Shown: piece by piece, positions 26,906 to 34,402 of the stretch
Layout of the letters: the number at the start of each line of letters is the position of its first letter
How positions within the stretch are numbered: position 1 is the first letter of the stretch
Source of the DNA: an uncultured Winogradskyella sp.
Lineage (GTDB): Bacteria > Bacteroidota > Bacteroidia > Flavobacteriales > Flavobacteriaceae
Direction: 5' to 3'
Length of the DNA stretch: 64,000 bases
Assembly: GCA_913055905.1 (NCBI GenBank)
Contig: CAJXLB010000009.1
Span: 25,840 to 89,839 of the forward strand
The notes under the pieces: model-generated
The model's database searches: none
Seen by the model: only the letters and a program-made list of their open reading frames with translations
What the model was told of the DNA's origin: nothing
Program-made: the position numbers and the translations under genes

Positions 26906-28078
26906 ATGAAAATAGGAATCATAGGGTCAGGGACAATGGGAAGCGGTATTGCACAAGTGGCTGCTACTTCCGGTTGTAACGTAAAATTATATGACACAAA
27001 TCAGGATGCCTTGGATAAGGCGGAAAGGGCTTTAGAGAAAATATTAGCCCGTTTGATAGAAAAAGGCCGAATAGATAATGATGAGAAACATAGAATTCAA
27101 TCCAATATTACCTATGTAAATAGCTTAAAGGATTTAAAGGATTCAGACTTGACCATTGAAGCCATAGTAGAAAATCTTGACATTAAGAAAAAAGTGTTTT
27201 CAGAATTGGAAGGCTATGTTTCACAACAATGTATAATTGCCTCTAATACCTCAAGCTTATCAATAGCCTCCATTGCTGCGTCTTTACAACGACCAGAACG
27301 TTGCATCGGGATTCATTTCTTTAATCCCGCACCGTTAATGAAGTTAGTTGAGGTAATACCTGCAGTACAAACTTCCGATAGCGTTCTCGATGAAACCGTA
27401 AAGATTATCTCTGATTGGAAAAAAACAGTCGCCATTGCTAAAGATACACCAGGCTTTATCGTAAACAGGGTGGCAAGACCTTTCTATGGAGAATCATTGC
27501 GCATTTACGAAGAAGGAATTGCCGATTTCGCAACGATAGATTGGAGTTTGAAAACTGTAGGTGGTTTTAGGATGGGACCGTTTGAGTTAATGGATTTTAT
27601 CGGCAATGATGTCAATTATACCGTAACGGAAACCGTATTTGAAGCATTTTATTACGATGCAAGGTATAAACCGTCATTTACCCAAAAACGCCTTTCAGAA
27701 GCAGGATATTTGGGAAGAAAATCTGGTAAAGGATACTACCAATATGATGAAAGTGGCAAACCCATTGGTGTATTAAATGGCACTTCGAGCGCAGTAGAGA
27801 AGTCTCTAGCAGAGCAAATATTTGATCGTGTTTTGGTCATGCTCATTAATGAAGCCGCAGACGCACTGTTTTTAAACATTGCCTCAGCGGAAGATATTGA
27901 TAATGCCATGACAAAAGGCGTAAATTACCCTAAAGGGCTTTTGGCTTGGGCTGATGAAAAGGGAATTGATTGGTGTGTAGATGAAATGGATAAATTGTAT
28001 AATGAGTACCATGAAGACCGTTACCGGTGCAGTCCATTATTACGTCGAATGAAAAGGCAGAGCAAAACATTTTTTTAA
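26906..28078 (+). CDS. paaH: 3-hydroxyacyl-CoA dehydrogenase PaaH
   Basis: PaaH oxidises 3-hydroxyadipyl-CoA to 3-oxoadipyl-CoA with NAD+. The 390-residue product has the Rossmann GIIGSGTMGSGIAQVAATSG at the N-terminus, SNTSSLSIASIA, HFFNPAPLMKLVEVI and the C-terminal GPFELMDFIGNDVN. It is shorter than the roughly 475-residue Escherichia coli protein; one and a half C-terminal domains are visible. It overlaps paaI by one base. Confidence 0.92.
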   Translation: MKIGIIGSGTMGSGIAQVAATSGCNVKLYDTNQDALDKAERALEKILARLIEKGRIDNDEKHRIQSNITYVNSLKDLKDSDLTIEAIVENLDIKKKVFSELEGYVSQQCIIASNTSSLSIASIAASLQRPERCIGIHFFNPAPLMKLVEVIPAVQTSDSVLDETVKIISDWKKTVAIAKDTPGFIVNRVARPFYGESLRIYEEGIADFATIDWSLKTVGGFRMGPFELMDFIGNDVNYTVTETVFEAFYYDARYKPSFTQKRLSEAGYLGRKSGKGYYQYDESGKPIGVLNGTSSAVEKSLAEQIFDRVLVMLINEAADALFLNIASAEDIDNAMTKGVNYPKGLLAWADEKGIDWCVDEMDKLYNEYHEDRYRCSPLLRRMKRQSKTFF

Positions 28079-28482
28079 TGAAGGGAGAAGCCATTCCATA
28101 CAAAATGCTCTCGCAAGATGCTTTTAGTACTTGGCTGGGCATTGAGATTTTAGAATGTGAGATTGGGCGCTGTAAGGTTGGTATGCGAATACGACCCGAA
28201 ATGCTTAATAGCATGAACAAAGCTCATGGTGGTATAAGCTATGCTTTAGCCGATACGGCTTTTGGATTTGCTGCCAATACCCATGGAAAATATGCGGTTT
28301 CTATCGAAACCAGTATCAATCATATTGAAGCACTGGAAGAGGGAGATTATCTCATAGCAGAGTCGGTCATAGAAAAAGTTAAAAATAAATTAGGATTCAA
28401 TGTAGTAGAAGTGAAGCGTGGCGAAGAATTAGTAGCTTTGTTTAAAGGCATAGTTTATAGAACTCAAAAAGATTGGTATTAA
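28078..28482 (+). CDS. paaI: Hydroxyphenylacetyl-CoA thioesterase PaaI
   Basis: This 134-residue hotdog-fold thioesterase shows WLGIEILECEIGRCKVGM and NSMNKAHGGISYALADTAFG, where the HGG motif and following Asp are active-site features of the PaaI group. It rescues CoA from dead-end phenylacetyl-CoA derivatives. The ATG at 28078 overlaps the paaH stop (TAATG). An in-frame upstream start would lie within paaH. Its stop codon forms the first bases of a palindrome. Confidence 0.92.
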   Translation: MKGEAIPYKMLSQDAFSTWLGIEILECEIGRCKVGMRIRPEMLNSMNKAHGGISYALADTAFGFAANTHGKYAVSIETSINHIEALEEGDYLIAESVIEKVKNKLGFNVVEVKRGEELVALFKGIVYRTQKDWY

Positions 28483-28501
28483 TTCCTGCGTAGGCAGGAA
28501 T
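28482..28501 (+). repeat. Palindrome at the left end of GIY-YIG cassette 1
   Basis: ATTCCTGC-GTAG-GCAGGAAT is a perfect eight-base stem. Its first base is the last base of the paaI stop codon, and it ends 16 nt before the GIY-YIG ATG. The stem sequence TTCCTGC is the same as in the palindrome before paaH. Confidence 0.75.
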
Positions 28502-28517
28502 CTCAATATTGACAGGA

Positions 28518-28838
28518 ATGAAACATTGGTATGTCTACGTAATGGCAAATAAACCAAGAGGAGTGATTTATATTGGAGTTACTGATAATATTGATAAAAG
28601 AGTAAAAGAGCATAAACTTAAAGTTTATCCAAAATCTTTTACCTCCAAGTATAATTGTGATAAATTGGTATATTTTGAAGCGTTTGAGGATGGTGAAAAG
28701 GCTGCGGTTAGGGAAAAACAATTCAAAAAATGGAAAAGACAATGGAAAGTGAATTTGATTGAAGAAATGAACGCTAGTTGGATTGATTTGAGTTTGAATT
28801 GGAATTTAGGAAAGAAGATATTTAGGAATAACATTTAA
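28518..28838 (+). CDS. Small GIY-YIG nuclease-domain protein, copy 1
   Basis: This 106-residue protein is essentially one GIY-YIG domain: WYVYVMANKPRGVIYIGVT supplies the two strands, DKRVKEHK carries the conserved Arg and Lys, and EKQFKKWKRQWKVNLIEEMN holds the late conserved residues. Members of this short family are numerous in Bacteroidota, and their role is not established. It lies between paaI and paaJ, where no nuclease is expected, bracketed by palindromes at 28482-28501 and 28846-28859. A second, clearly related copy lies 3.8 kb downstream in the same operon. Confidence 0.88.
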   Translation: MKHWYVYVMANKPRGVIYIGVTDNIDKRVKEHKLKVYPKSFTSKYNCDKLVYFEAFEDGEKAAVREKQFKKWKRQWKVNLIEEMNASWIDLSLNWNLGKKIFRNNI

Positions 28839-28845
28839 TAAGATA

Positions 28846-28859
28846 CCTGCTTTCGCAGG
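28846..28859 (+). repeat. TTTC-loop palindrome at the right end of cassette 1
   Basis: CCTGC-TTTC-GCAGG has a five-base stem with the same loop as the palindrome before paaH, and flanking TA/CA show the eroded outer stem. It begins 8 nt after the GIY-YIG stop and ends 8 nt before the paaJ ATG. Confidence 0.7.
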
Positions 28860-28867
28860 CATTTATC

Positions 28868-30076
28868 ATGAAAGACGCATATATCATAGACGGAATAAGA
28901 ACACCAATAGGAAATTATAAAGGCACATTATCTGCTGTGAGAACAGATGATTTAGCAGCCCTAGTGATTAAGGAAGTTGTTAGTCGTAACCCAAATATTC
29001 CTAAAGAAGCATACGATGATGTTATCTTGGGTTGTGCCAATCAAGCTGGCGAGGATAACCGTAACGTCGCAAGAATGGCTTCGCTACTGGCAGGATTACC
29101 ATTCACCGTTCCAGGAGAAACGGTTAATAGATTGTGTAGCTCTGGGTTGTCAGCAATAATACATGCCAACAGAGCTATTAAAGCAGGCGATGGAGACGTT
29201 TTCATTTCTGGTGGTGTTGAGAACATGACACGTGGTCCTTATGTTATTGCAAAACCATCAAGTGCATTTGGTAACGACTCAAAAATGTACGATTCGAGTT
29301 TTGGATGGCGCTTCGTGAATCCTAAAATGCATGAGATGTATGGTACCGATGGCATGGGAGTCACTGCCGAAAATCTAGTTTCGACATATAAAATTTCACG
29401 TGAAGATCAAGATAAGTTCGCGTATTGGAGTCAAATGAAAGCCTCCAAAGCACAAGCTAATGGGCGTTTAGCCAAGGAAATCGTAACTGTAGAAATTCCA
29501 CAGCGCAAGAAAGACCCTATTCACTTTGATACGGACGAATTTGTAAAACCAAATACAACCCTTGAGGTTTTGGCTAAGCTTCGACCTGCCTTCAAAAAGG
29601 ATGGAGGCTCCGTAACGGCAGGTAATTCTTCAGGATTAAATGATGGTGCGGCAGCGACCATAATTGCTTCAGATGAGGCTATTCAAAAGTACGGTTTAAA
29701 ACCATTGGCAAGAATTGTAAGTTCTGCCGTAGTTGGCGTAGAACCGCGAATTATGGGTATTGGTCCTGTAGAGGCCTCCAATAGGGCCTTAAAGAAAGCA
29801 GGATTAACCATGAACGATATGGACATCATCGAATTAAATGAAGCCTTTGCGGCTCAAGCTTTGGCTTGTACTAGGGCTTGGGGATTAGCAGACGATGACC
29901 CAAGGTTAAATCCTAATGGCGGCTCCATAGCCATTGGTCACCCTTTGGGTGTAACAGGAACACGAATAGCGTATTCCGCAGCAATGGAATTACACGAACA
30001 ACAAAAACGCTATGCTTTGGTTACCATGTGTATTGGTGTGGGCCAAGGCTATGCAGCAATTTTAGAACGCGTTTAA
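28868..30076 (+). CDS. paaJ: 3-oxoadipyl-CoA/3-oxo-5,6-dehydrosuberyl-CoA thiolase PaaJ
   Basis: PaaJ cleaves two intermediates of the phenylacetate pathway to release acetyl-CoA and finally succinyl-CoA. The 402-residue thiolase has the nucleophilic Cys in NRLCSSGLSAI (about residue 90), the His in GGSIAIGHPLGVTGTR, and the second Cys in TMCIGVGQGYA. One base separates it from paaZ. Confidence 0.93.
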   Translation: MKDAYIIDGIRTPIGNYKGTLSAVRTDDLAALVIKEVVSRNPNIPKEAYDDVILGCANQAGEDNRNVARMASLLAGLPFTVPGETVNRLCSSGLSAIIHANRAIKAGDGDVFISGGVENMTRGPYVIAKPSSAFGNDSKMYDSSFGWRFVNPKMHEMYGTDGMGVTAENLVSTYKISREDQDKFAYWSQMKASKAQANGRLAKEIVTVEIPQRKKDPIHFDTDEFVKPNTTLEVLAKLRPAFKKDGGSVTAGNSSGLNDGAAATIIASDEAIQKYGLKPLARIVSSAVVGVEPRIMGIGPVEASNRALKKAGLTMNDMDIIELNEAFAAQALACTRAWGLADDDPRLNPNGGSIAIGHPLGVTGTRIAYSAAMELHEQQKRYALVTMCIGVGQGYAAILERV

Positions 30077-30077
30077 T

Positions 30078-32615
30078 ATGAAAAAAATACAACACTACGT
30101 TCAAGGTCAATGGACCACAGGAAAGGAAGATGGCTTACCTGTCTATGATGCCATAACTGGGGAAGCCTTTGCAAAAATTGCGATAGAAGGTTTAGATATA
30201 CCAGGCGTCCTAGAATATGGAAGGACAAAGGGAGGTGAAGTGTTACGCAAAATGACCTTTCAGCAACGAGGCAATATGCTCAAAAAATTGGCACTTTATC
30301 TCACCAAAAGAAAAGACGCCTTTTACGACTTAAGCTATAGAACGGGTGCAACCAAAGTAGATAGTTGGATTGATATTGAAGGCGGATTTGGGAATTTGTT
30401 TGCCAATGCTTCGTTACGAAAGCTTTTTCCAAATCAACCTTTCCACGTAGAAGGTGACCCTATCGATTTGTCACGAGGCGGCCGCTTTATGGCACATCAT
30501 ATTATGGTGCCAAAAAGAGGTGTAGCTATACACATTAACGCCTTTAATTTTCCCGTTTGGGGAATGTTGGAAAAGTGCGCCGTTAACTGGATGGCAGGTG
30601 TGCCTGCCGTTGTCTTGCCAGCGCCATCGTCATCGTATTTGGCCGAAGCGGTTGCTAGAACTATAATTGACTCAGGAATTCTGCCAGAAGGGGCTTTGCA
30701 AATCATAAATGGCACAATTACCAATATATTGGATACTGTAGAATCCCAGGATGTGGTAACCTTCACAGGGTCGGCATCCACAGGGCGTTTACTAAAAGCA
30801 CATCCAAGATTAATTGAAGAATCGGTACCCTTTACAACCGAAGCAGATTCGCTAAATGCTTCCATACTTGGAGAAGATGCCGTTCCTGGTACGCCGGAAT
30901 TCGATTTATTCATTAAGGAAGTTCGTAAGGAGATGACCGTAAAAGCAGGGCAGAAATGTACCGCTATAAGGCGAGTCATCGTGCCGGAGAATTTGGTAGA
31001 GGATGTTCAAATAGCCTTAGGCAAAGCGCTTGATAAAGTCACTATCGGTGACCCAAGACTTAAGGAGGTAAGAATGGGTTCTTTGATTAGTCAGCAGCAA
31101 GTAAAGGCGGTTCAGGATGCCGTTAACGATTTAGCGAAAGAGGCACAAATAGTCTATGGAAACCTTGATAAAATTGAGACAGTTGGTGCTGATGCTAAGA
31201 AAGGAGCATTTATTAGTCCAATTCTTCTTAGAACGGACCGTCCATTTGAAAATACTATCGTTCATGAACGTGAGGCCTTTGGTCCTGTAAGCACTATTAT
31301 GCCCTATAAGACCATGGAAGAAGCAGTTGCTTTAGCTAAAATGGGTAAAGGGTCATTAGTGTCCTCAATCGCAACGTTTGATGACAAAATCGCTACTGAT
31401 TATGTAGTCAACGCTGCTAGCCATCACGGAAGAATTTTAGTGCTAAATAGGGAAAGTGCCAAAGAGAGTACAGGACATGGTTCGCCACTGCCCTATCTGG
31501 TTCATGGTGGTCCAGGAAGAGCTGGAGGTGGTGAAGAAATGGGAGGTCTGCGTGGTATTAAGCACTATTTGCAACGAACTGCCATTCAAGGTACACCAAC
31601 GACCATTACAGCAATTACGGGAATCTATCAACAAAACGCTAAATACAAAGAGGCAGAAGAGCATCCATTTAAATATCATTGGGAAGACATACAACCAGGA
31701 ATGTCGCTTAAAACCCATAAGCGAACACTGACAGATTCGGATATTATCAACTTTGCCAATCTCACCTGGGATCATTTCTATGCACACACGGATATTACCT
31801 CATTGGATGGCAGTATTTTTAAAAAGCGCACGGCGCATGGGTATTTCATCATTTCTGCAGCAGCGGGACTGTTTGTATATCCAAATAAAGGACCTGTTGC
31901 AGCAAACTATGGTTTGGACAGTATCCGATTTTTGAGGCCTTTGTATCATAATGATACTATTTATGTGCGTTTGACCTGTAAAGAAAAAGTGGATCGTGAT
32001 GTCGCTTCGGCAGAACATCCAAGCGGTATTGTAAAATGGCATGTTGAGGTGTTCGATGCAAATTTTGAAAACAGACCAGATAGTCAGAAAACAGCTAAGG
32101 ACAGTCCGCTTGTGGCAGTTGCTACTATTTTAACCATGGTGCAAAAGAAACAAGAAACATTTGTAGAAATTAATAGAGAAACTATTGAGGGCTATTTAAA
32201 TAAGCTAACCGAAGACACCAAGCCACTCTGGGGAAGTATGACACCGCAGCACATGGTGGAGCATTTGGAGTACTCCACTAGAATCTCATCTGGAGAAATT
32301 CAGGATTTTGAGTTTTCTACGCCAGAGAAGATTATGGAAAAAGTACATGCGACGCTCTATAATTATGAAAAAATGCCAAGGGATTTTGCTGCTCCACCAC
32401 AATTGGAGGAAGAATTAAAGACCTTAAAGCACGAAAATCTGGAGACTGCCAAGCAAAAGCTGCTTGAGGCTTATGACGATCACATTGCCTATTTCAAGGA
32501 GTATCCAGAGGCTACTTTAAAGAATATCGTATTTGGACATCTCAATCGATATGAATGGAATTTGTTCCATAGAAAACATTACAATCATCACTTTGAACAA
32601 TTCAATCTGTTATGA
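30078..32615 (+). CDS. paaZ: PaaZ ring-opening enzyme fused to a DinB/DUF1569-like domain
   Basis: PaaZ opens the oxepin ring and oxidises the aldehyde product. Residues 1-520 are an aldehyde dehydrogenase, with the Glu in FTTEADSLNASI and the nucleophile in VKAGQKCTAIRR (about residue 296). Residues 535-685 are a MaoC-type hydratase with WDHFYAHTD and RTAHGYFI. At 845 residues it is about 160 longer than the Escherichia coli enzyme. The extra residues 687-845 look like a DUF1569/DinB four-helix domain, with His residues in QHMVEHL, GHLNRYEWN and HRKHYNHHFEQF that could bind a metal. The last six codons and the stop lie in a long inverted repeat. Confidence 0.93.
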   Translation: MKKIQHYVQGQWTTGKEDGLPVYDAITGEAFAKIAIEGLDIPGVLEYGRTKGGEVLRKMTFQQRGNMLKKLALYLTKRKDAFYDLSYRTGATKVDSWIDIEGGFGNLFANASLRKLFPNQPFHVEGDPIDLSRGGRFMAHHIMVPKRGVAIHINAFNFPVWGMLEKCAVNWMAGVPAVVLPAPSSSYLAEAVARTIIDSGILPEGALQIINGTITNILDTVESQDVVTFTGSASTGRLLKAHPRLIEESVPFTTEADSLNASILGEDAVPGTPEFDLFIKEVRKEMTVKAGQKCTAIRRVIVPENLVEDVQIALGKALDKVTIGDPRLKEVRMGSLISQQQVKAVQDAVNDLAKEAQIVYGNLDKIETVGADAKKGAFISPILLRTDRPFENTIVHEREAFGPVSTIMPYKTMEEAVALAKMGKGSLVSSIATFDDKIATDYVVNAASHHGRILVLNRESAKESTGHGSPLPYLVHGGPGRAGGGEEMGGLRGIKHYLQRTAIQGTPTTITAITGIYQQNAKYKEAEEHPFKYHWEDIQPGMSLKTHKRTLTDSDIINFANLTWDHFYAHTDITSLDGSIFKKRTAHGYFIISAAAGLFVYPNKGPVAANYGLDSIRFLRPLYHNDTIYVRLTCKEKVDRDVASAEHPSGIVKWHVEVFDANFENRPDSQKTAKDSPLVAVATILTMVQKKQETFVEINRETIEGYLNKLTEDTKPLWGSMTPQHMVEHLEYSTRISSGEIQDFEFSTPEKIMEKVHATLYNYEKMPRDFAAPPQLEEELKTLKHENLETAKQKLLEAYDDHIAYFKEYPEATLKNIVFGHLNRYEWNLFHRKHYNHHFEQFNLL

Positions 32616-32630
32616 GATTGAATTGTTCAA
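32593..32630 (+). repeat. 16-bp perfect inverted repeat across the paaZ stop
   Basis: TTGAACAATTCAATCT at 32593-32608 is repeated inverted and without mismatch at 32615-32630, with the six-base loop GTTATG. The left arm is paaZ coding sequence and the right arm begins at the last base of the stop codon. There is no T tract. It is followed after two bases by another palindrome. Confidence 0.85.
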
Positions 32631-32632
32631 AG

Positions 32633-32650
32633 CTTCCGAGAAATCGGAAG
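32633..32650 (+). repeat. Palindrome at the left end of GIY-YIG cassette 2
   Basis: CTTCCGA-GAAA-TCGGAAG is a perfect seven-base stem. Read on the other strand its loop is TTTC, the same as in three other palindromes of the operon. It lies 21 nt before the GIY-YIG start. Confidence 0.75.
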
Positions 32651-32671
32651 TCTCTAACAGGATAGATTAAT

Positions 32672-32956
32672 TTGAACTTCAATGTCTACATAATAACCAA
32701 TAGGAAAGATGGCGTTTTATACATCGGTAAAACTAAAAGATTAAAGCAAAGAATCTTTCAGCACAAGAACAAGGTTCATCCTAACGCTTTTTCTGCCAGA
32801 TATGGATTAGATAAATTAGTCTATTTTGAGAAGTTTAAATCAGAAGAGGAGGCAAGAATTAGAGAAAAAAGAATGAAGAAGTGGAATAGAAAGTGGAAAA
32901 TAGAATTAATTGAAAAAATGAATCCCTATTGGAGGGATTTATCTAAAGATTTATAA
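32672..32956 (+). CDS. Small GIY-YIG nuclease-domain protein, copy 2
   Basis: This 94-residue protein is a homologue of the copy at 28518, with close to half of its residues identical by eye (shared YIG, HK, DKLVYFE, REK, KKW and WK segments). The GIY-YIG core is NVYIITNRKDGVLYIGKT followed by QRIFQHKNKVHP. The start is TTG at 32672, since no ATG or GTG precedes the core in this frame. It sits between paaZ and the enoyl-CoA hydratase, bracketed by palindromes at 32633-32650 and 32976-32993, in the same direction as the operon. The two nucleotide sequences have diverged well beyond a recent duplication. Confidence 0.85.
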   Translation: MNFNVYIITNRKDGVLYIGKTKRLKQRIFQHKNKVHPNAFSARYGLDKLVYFEKFKSEEEARIREKRMKKWNRKWKIELIEKMNPYWRDLSKDL

Positions 32957-32975
32957 ATAACAATTAAATAAAAGT

Positions 32976-32993
32976 TTCCCGTTTTCACGGGAA
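32976..32993 (+). repeat. TTTC-loop palindrome at the right end of cassette 2
   Basis: TTCCCGT-TTTC-ACGGGAA is a perfect seven-base stem with the four-base loop TTTC. It begins 20 nt after the GIY-YIG stop and ends 12 nt before the next ATG. Confidence 0.75.
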
Positions 32994-33005
32994 CACATTA
33001 ATGTG

Positions 33006-33758
33006 ATGAATAAAGCATACGTAAAACAACATATTGAAAATGGCGTAGGATATATTGAATTTTTCCATCCTGCGCACAATTCATTGCCAGGGGATATCTT
33101 GGCAAAATTGGCAAATACCATTACTGAAGCCGGTAACAATGACAAGATAAAAGTTATTGTTCTAAAAAGTGGAGGAGATAGGACCTTCTGTGCAGGCGCT
33201 AGTTTCAATGAGCTCATAAACATTGATGATGAAGCTACCGGCAAGGTATTCTTTTCGGGTTTTGCCAATGTTATCAATGCCATGCGCAAGTGCCCCAAAT
33301 TTATAATAGGTAGGGTTCAAGGAAAAACCGTGGGAGGTGGTGTTGGTGTCGCATCGGCAACGGACTACTGCATGGCTACAAAATATGCCTCTATAAAATT
33401 AAGTGAACTTAATGTAGGCATTGGTCCTTTTGTGGTAGGTCCTGCAGTTGAGCGTAAATTGGGCTTAAGTGGCATGTCTCAAATCGCTATAGATGCTAAC
33501 AGTTTTTATTCTGCCGAGTGGGCTAAAAACAAAGGGCTTTACGCACAGGTATTTGACACCACGGAAGCATTGGACGAAGGTGTTAGAACCTTTGCAGAAC
33601 ATTTGTGCACCTATAATCCCGAAGCAATGCGAGAAATGAAAAAAATGTTCTGGACAGGTACAGAAGATTGGGATGATTTACTCGCAGAGCGTGCAGCCAT
33701 TAGTGGTCGCCTAGTCTTAAGCGAATTCACCAAAGAGACTTTAAAACGTTTTAAATAA
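33006..33758 (+). CDS. Enoyl-CoA hydratase/isomerase-family protein, PaaF-like
   Basis: This 250-residue crotonase-fold protein has oxyanion-hole segments RTFCAGASFNEL (about residue 60) and QGKTVGGGVGVASATDYCMA. LSELNVGIGPFVVG provides one Glu where hydratases have a catalytic residue. Its place in the operon and the absence of another candidate suggest it is PaaF, the hydratase of 2,3-dehydroadipyl-CoA, but the sequence alone does not prove this. The ATG at 33006 is preferred to the GTG just before it. Its stop abuts the paaY start. Confidence 0.82.
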   Translation: MNKAYVKQHIENGVGYIEFFHPAHNSLPGDILAKLANTITEAGNNDKIKVIVLKSGGDRTFCAGASFNELINIDDEATGKVFFSGFANVINAMRKCPKFIIGRVQGKTVGGGVGVASATDYCMATKYASIKLSELNVGIGPFVVGPAVERKLGLSGMSQIAIDANSFYSAEWAKNKGLYAQVFDTTEALDEGVRTFAEHLCTYNPEAMREMKKMFWTGTEDWDDLLAERAAISGRLVLSEFTKETLKRFK

Positions 33759-34355
33759 ATGATTTACGAATTTCAAGGGTTTAAACCAGTAGTGCACGAA
33801 AGTAGTTTTGTGCATCCACTTGCAGCTGTTACAGGAAACGTTATTATTGGTAAAAATTGCTATATAGGTCCAGGAGCTGCCATTCGAGGGGATTGGGGCC
33901 AGATTATCCTTGAAGATGGTGTAAATGTACAGGAGAATTGTACGGTTCATATGTTTCCAGGAAAATCTATTACGCTAAAGGAGAGTGCTCACGTAGGTCA
34001 TGGCGCTATCATTCACGGCGCGAATTTAGGTCGTAATTGTTTAATTGGTATGAATTCAGTAATTATGGATGATGCTGAAATAGGTGATGAGTCCATCGTA
34101 GGTGCGATGTCATTTGTTAAGGCGGAAACTATTATCCCAAAGCGCAGTTTGGTTGTTGGAAATCCCGCGAAGGTAGTCAAAGAGGTTTCCGATAAGATGA
34201 TTGCTTGGAAAACCAAGGGCACTCAATTGTATCAGCAATTACCTAAAGAATGTCATGAATCACTGAGACAAGTAGAGCCACTTCGTCAAGTTCCTGAAGA
34301 GAGAAAAGTTCAGAAAGACGTCTACAAAACATTAAGGGAAACGTTTAGGGACTAA
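33759..34355 (+). CDS. paaY: Phenylacetate pathway protein PaaY (hexapeptide-repeat thioesterase)
   Basis: This 198-residue left-handed beta-helix protein resembles gamma-carbonic anhydrases. Three metal-ligand His residues are visible in CTVHMFPGK and AHVGHGAIIHGANLG. The C-terminal tail (ECHESLRQVEPLRQV) is the PaaY signature. PaaY hydrolyses dead-end CoA thioesters such as 2-hydroxycyclohepta-1,4,6-triene-1-formyl-CoA. It is the last gene of the operon; no terminator is evident. Confidence 0.9.
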   Translation: MIYEFQGFKPVVHESSFVHPLAAVTGNVIIGKNCYIGPGAAIRGDWGQIILEDGVNVQENCTVHMFPGKSITLKESAHVGHGAIIHGANLGRNCLIGMNSVIMDDAEIGDESIVGAMSFVKAETIIPKRSLVVGNPAKVVKEVSDKMIAWKTKGTQLYQQLPKECHESLRQVEPLRQVPEERKVQKDVYKTLRETFRD

Positions 34356-34402
34356 AAGATTAAGACGAGGTTCAATCTATCGCAAAAAAACCTACTCTCA
34401 GT

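Noticed and set aside
26906-28078. PaaH considered as truncated because it is shorter than the Escherichia coli protein
   Set aside because: The frame is intact, both ends match family segments, and the stop is coupled to paaI, so it looks like a normal shorter form.
30497-30979. Open frame of 160 codons on the minus strand within paaZ
   Set aside because: It is antisense to the aldehyde dehydrogenase domain and has no recognisable motif or promoter.
26784-32993. Series of short palindromes considered as a CRISPR array
   Set aside because: The palindromes differ in sequence, are unevenly spaced by whole genes, and lack unique spacers and cas genes.
28482-32993. GIY-YIG genes as homing endonucleases of group I introns
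   Set aside because: They lie between intact genes and no host gene is interrupted; no intron core or splice structure is visible.
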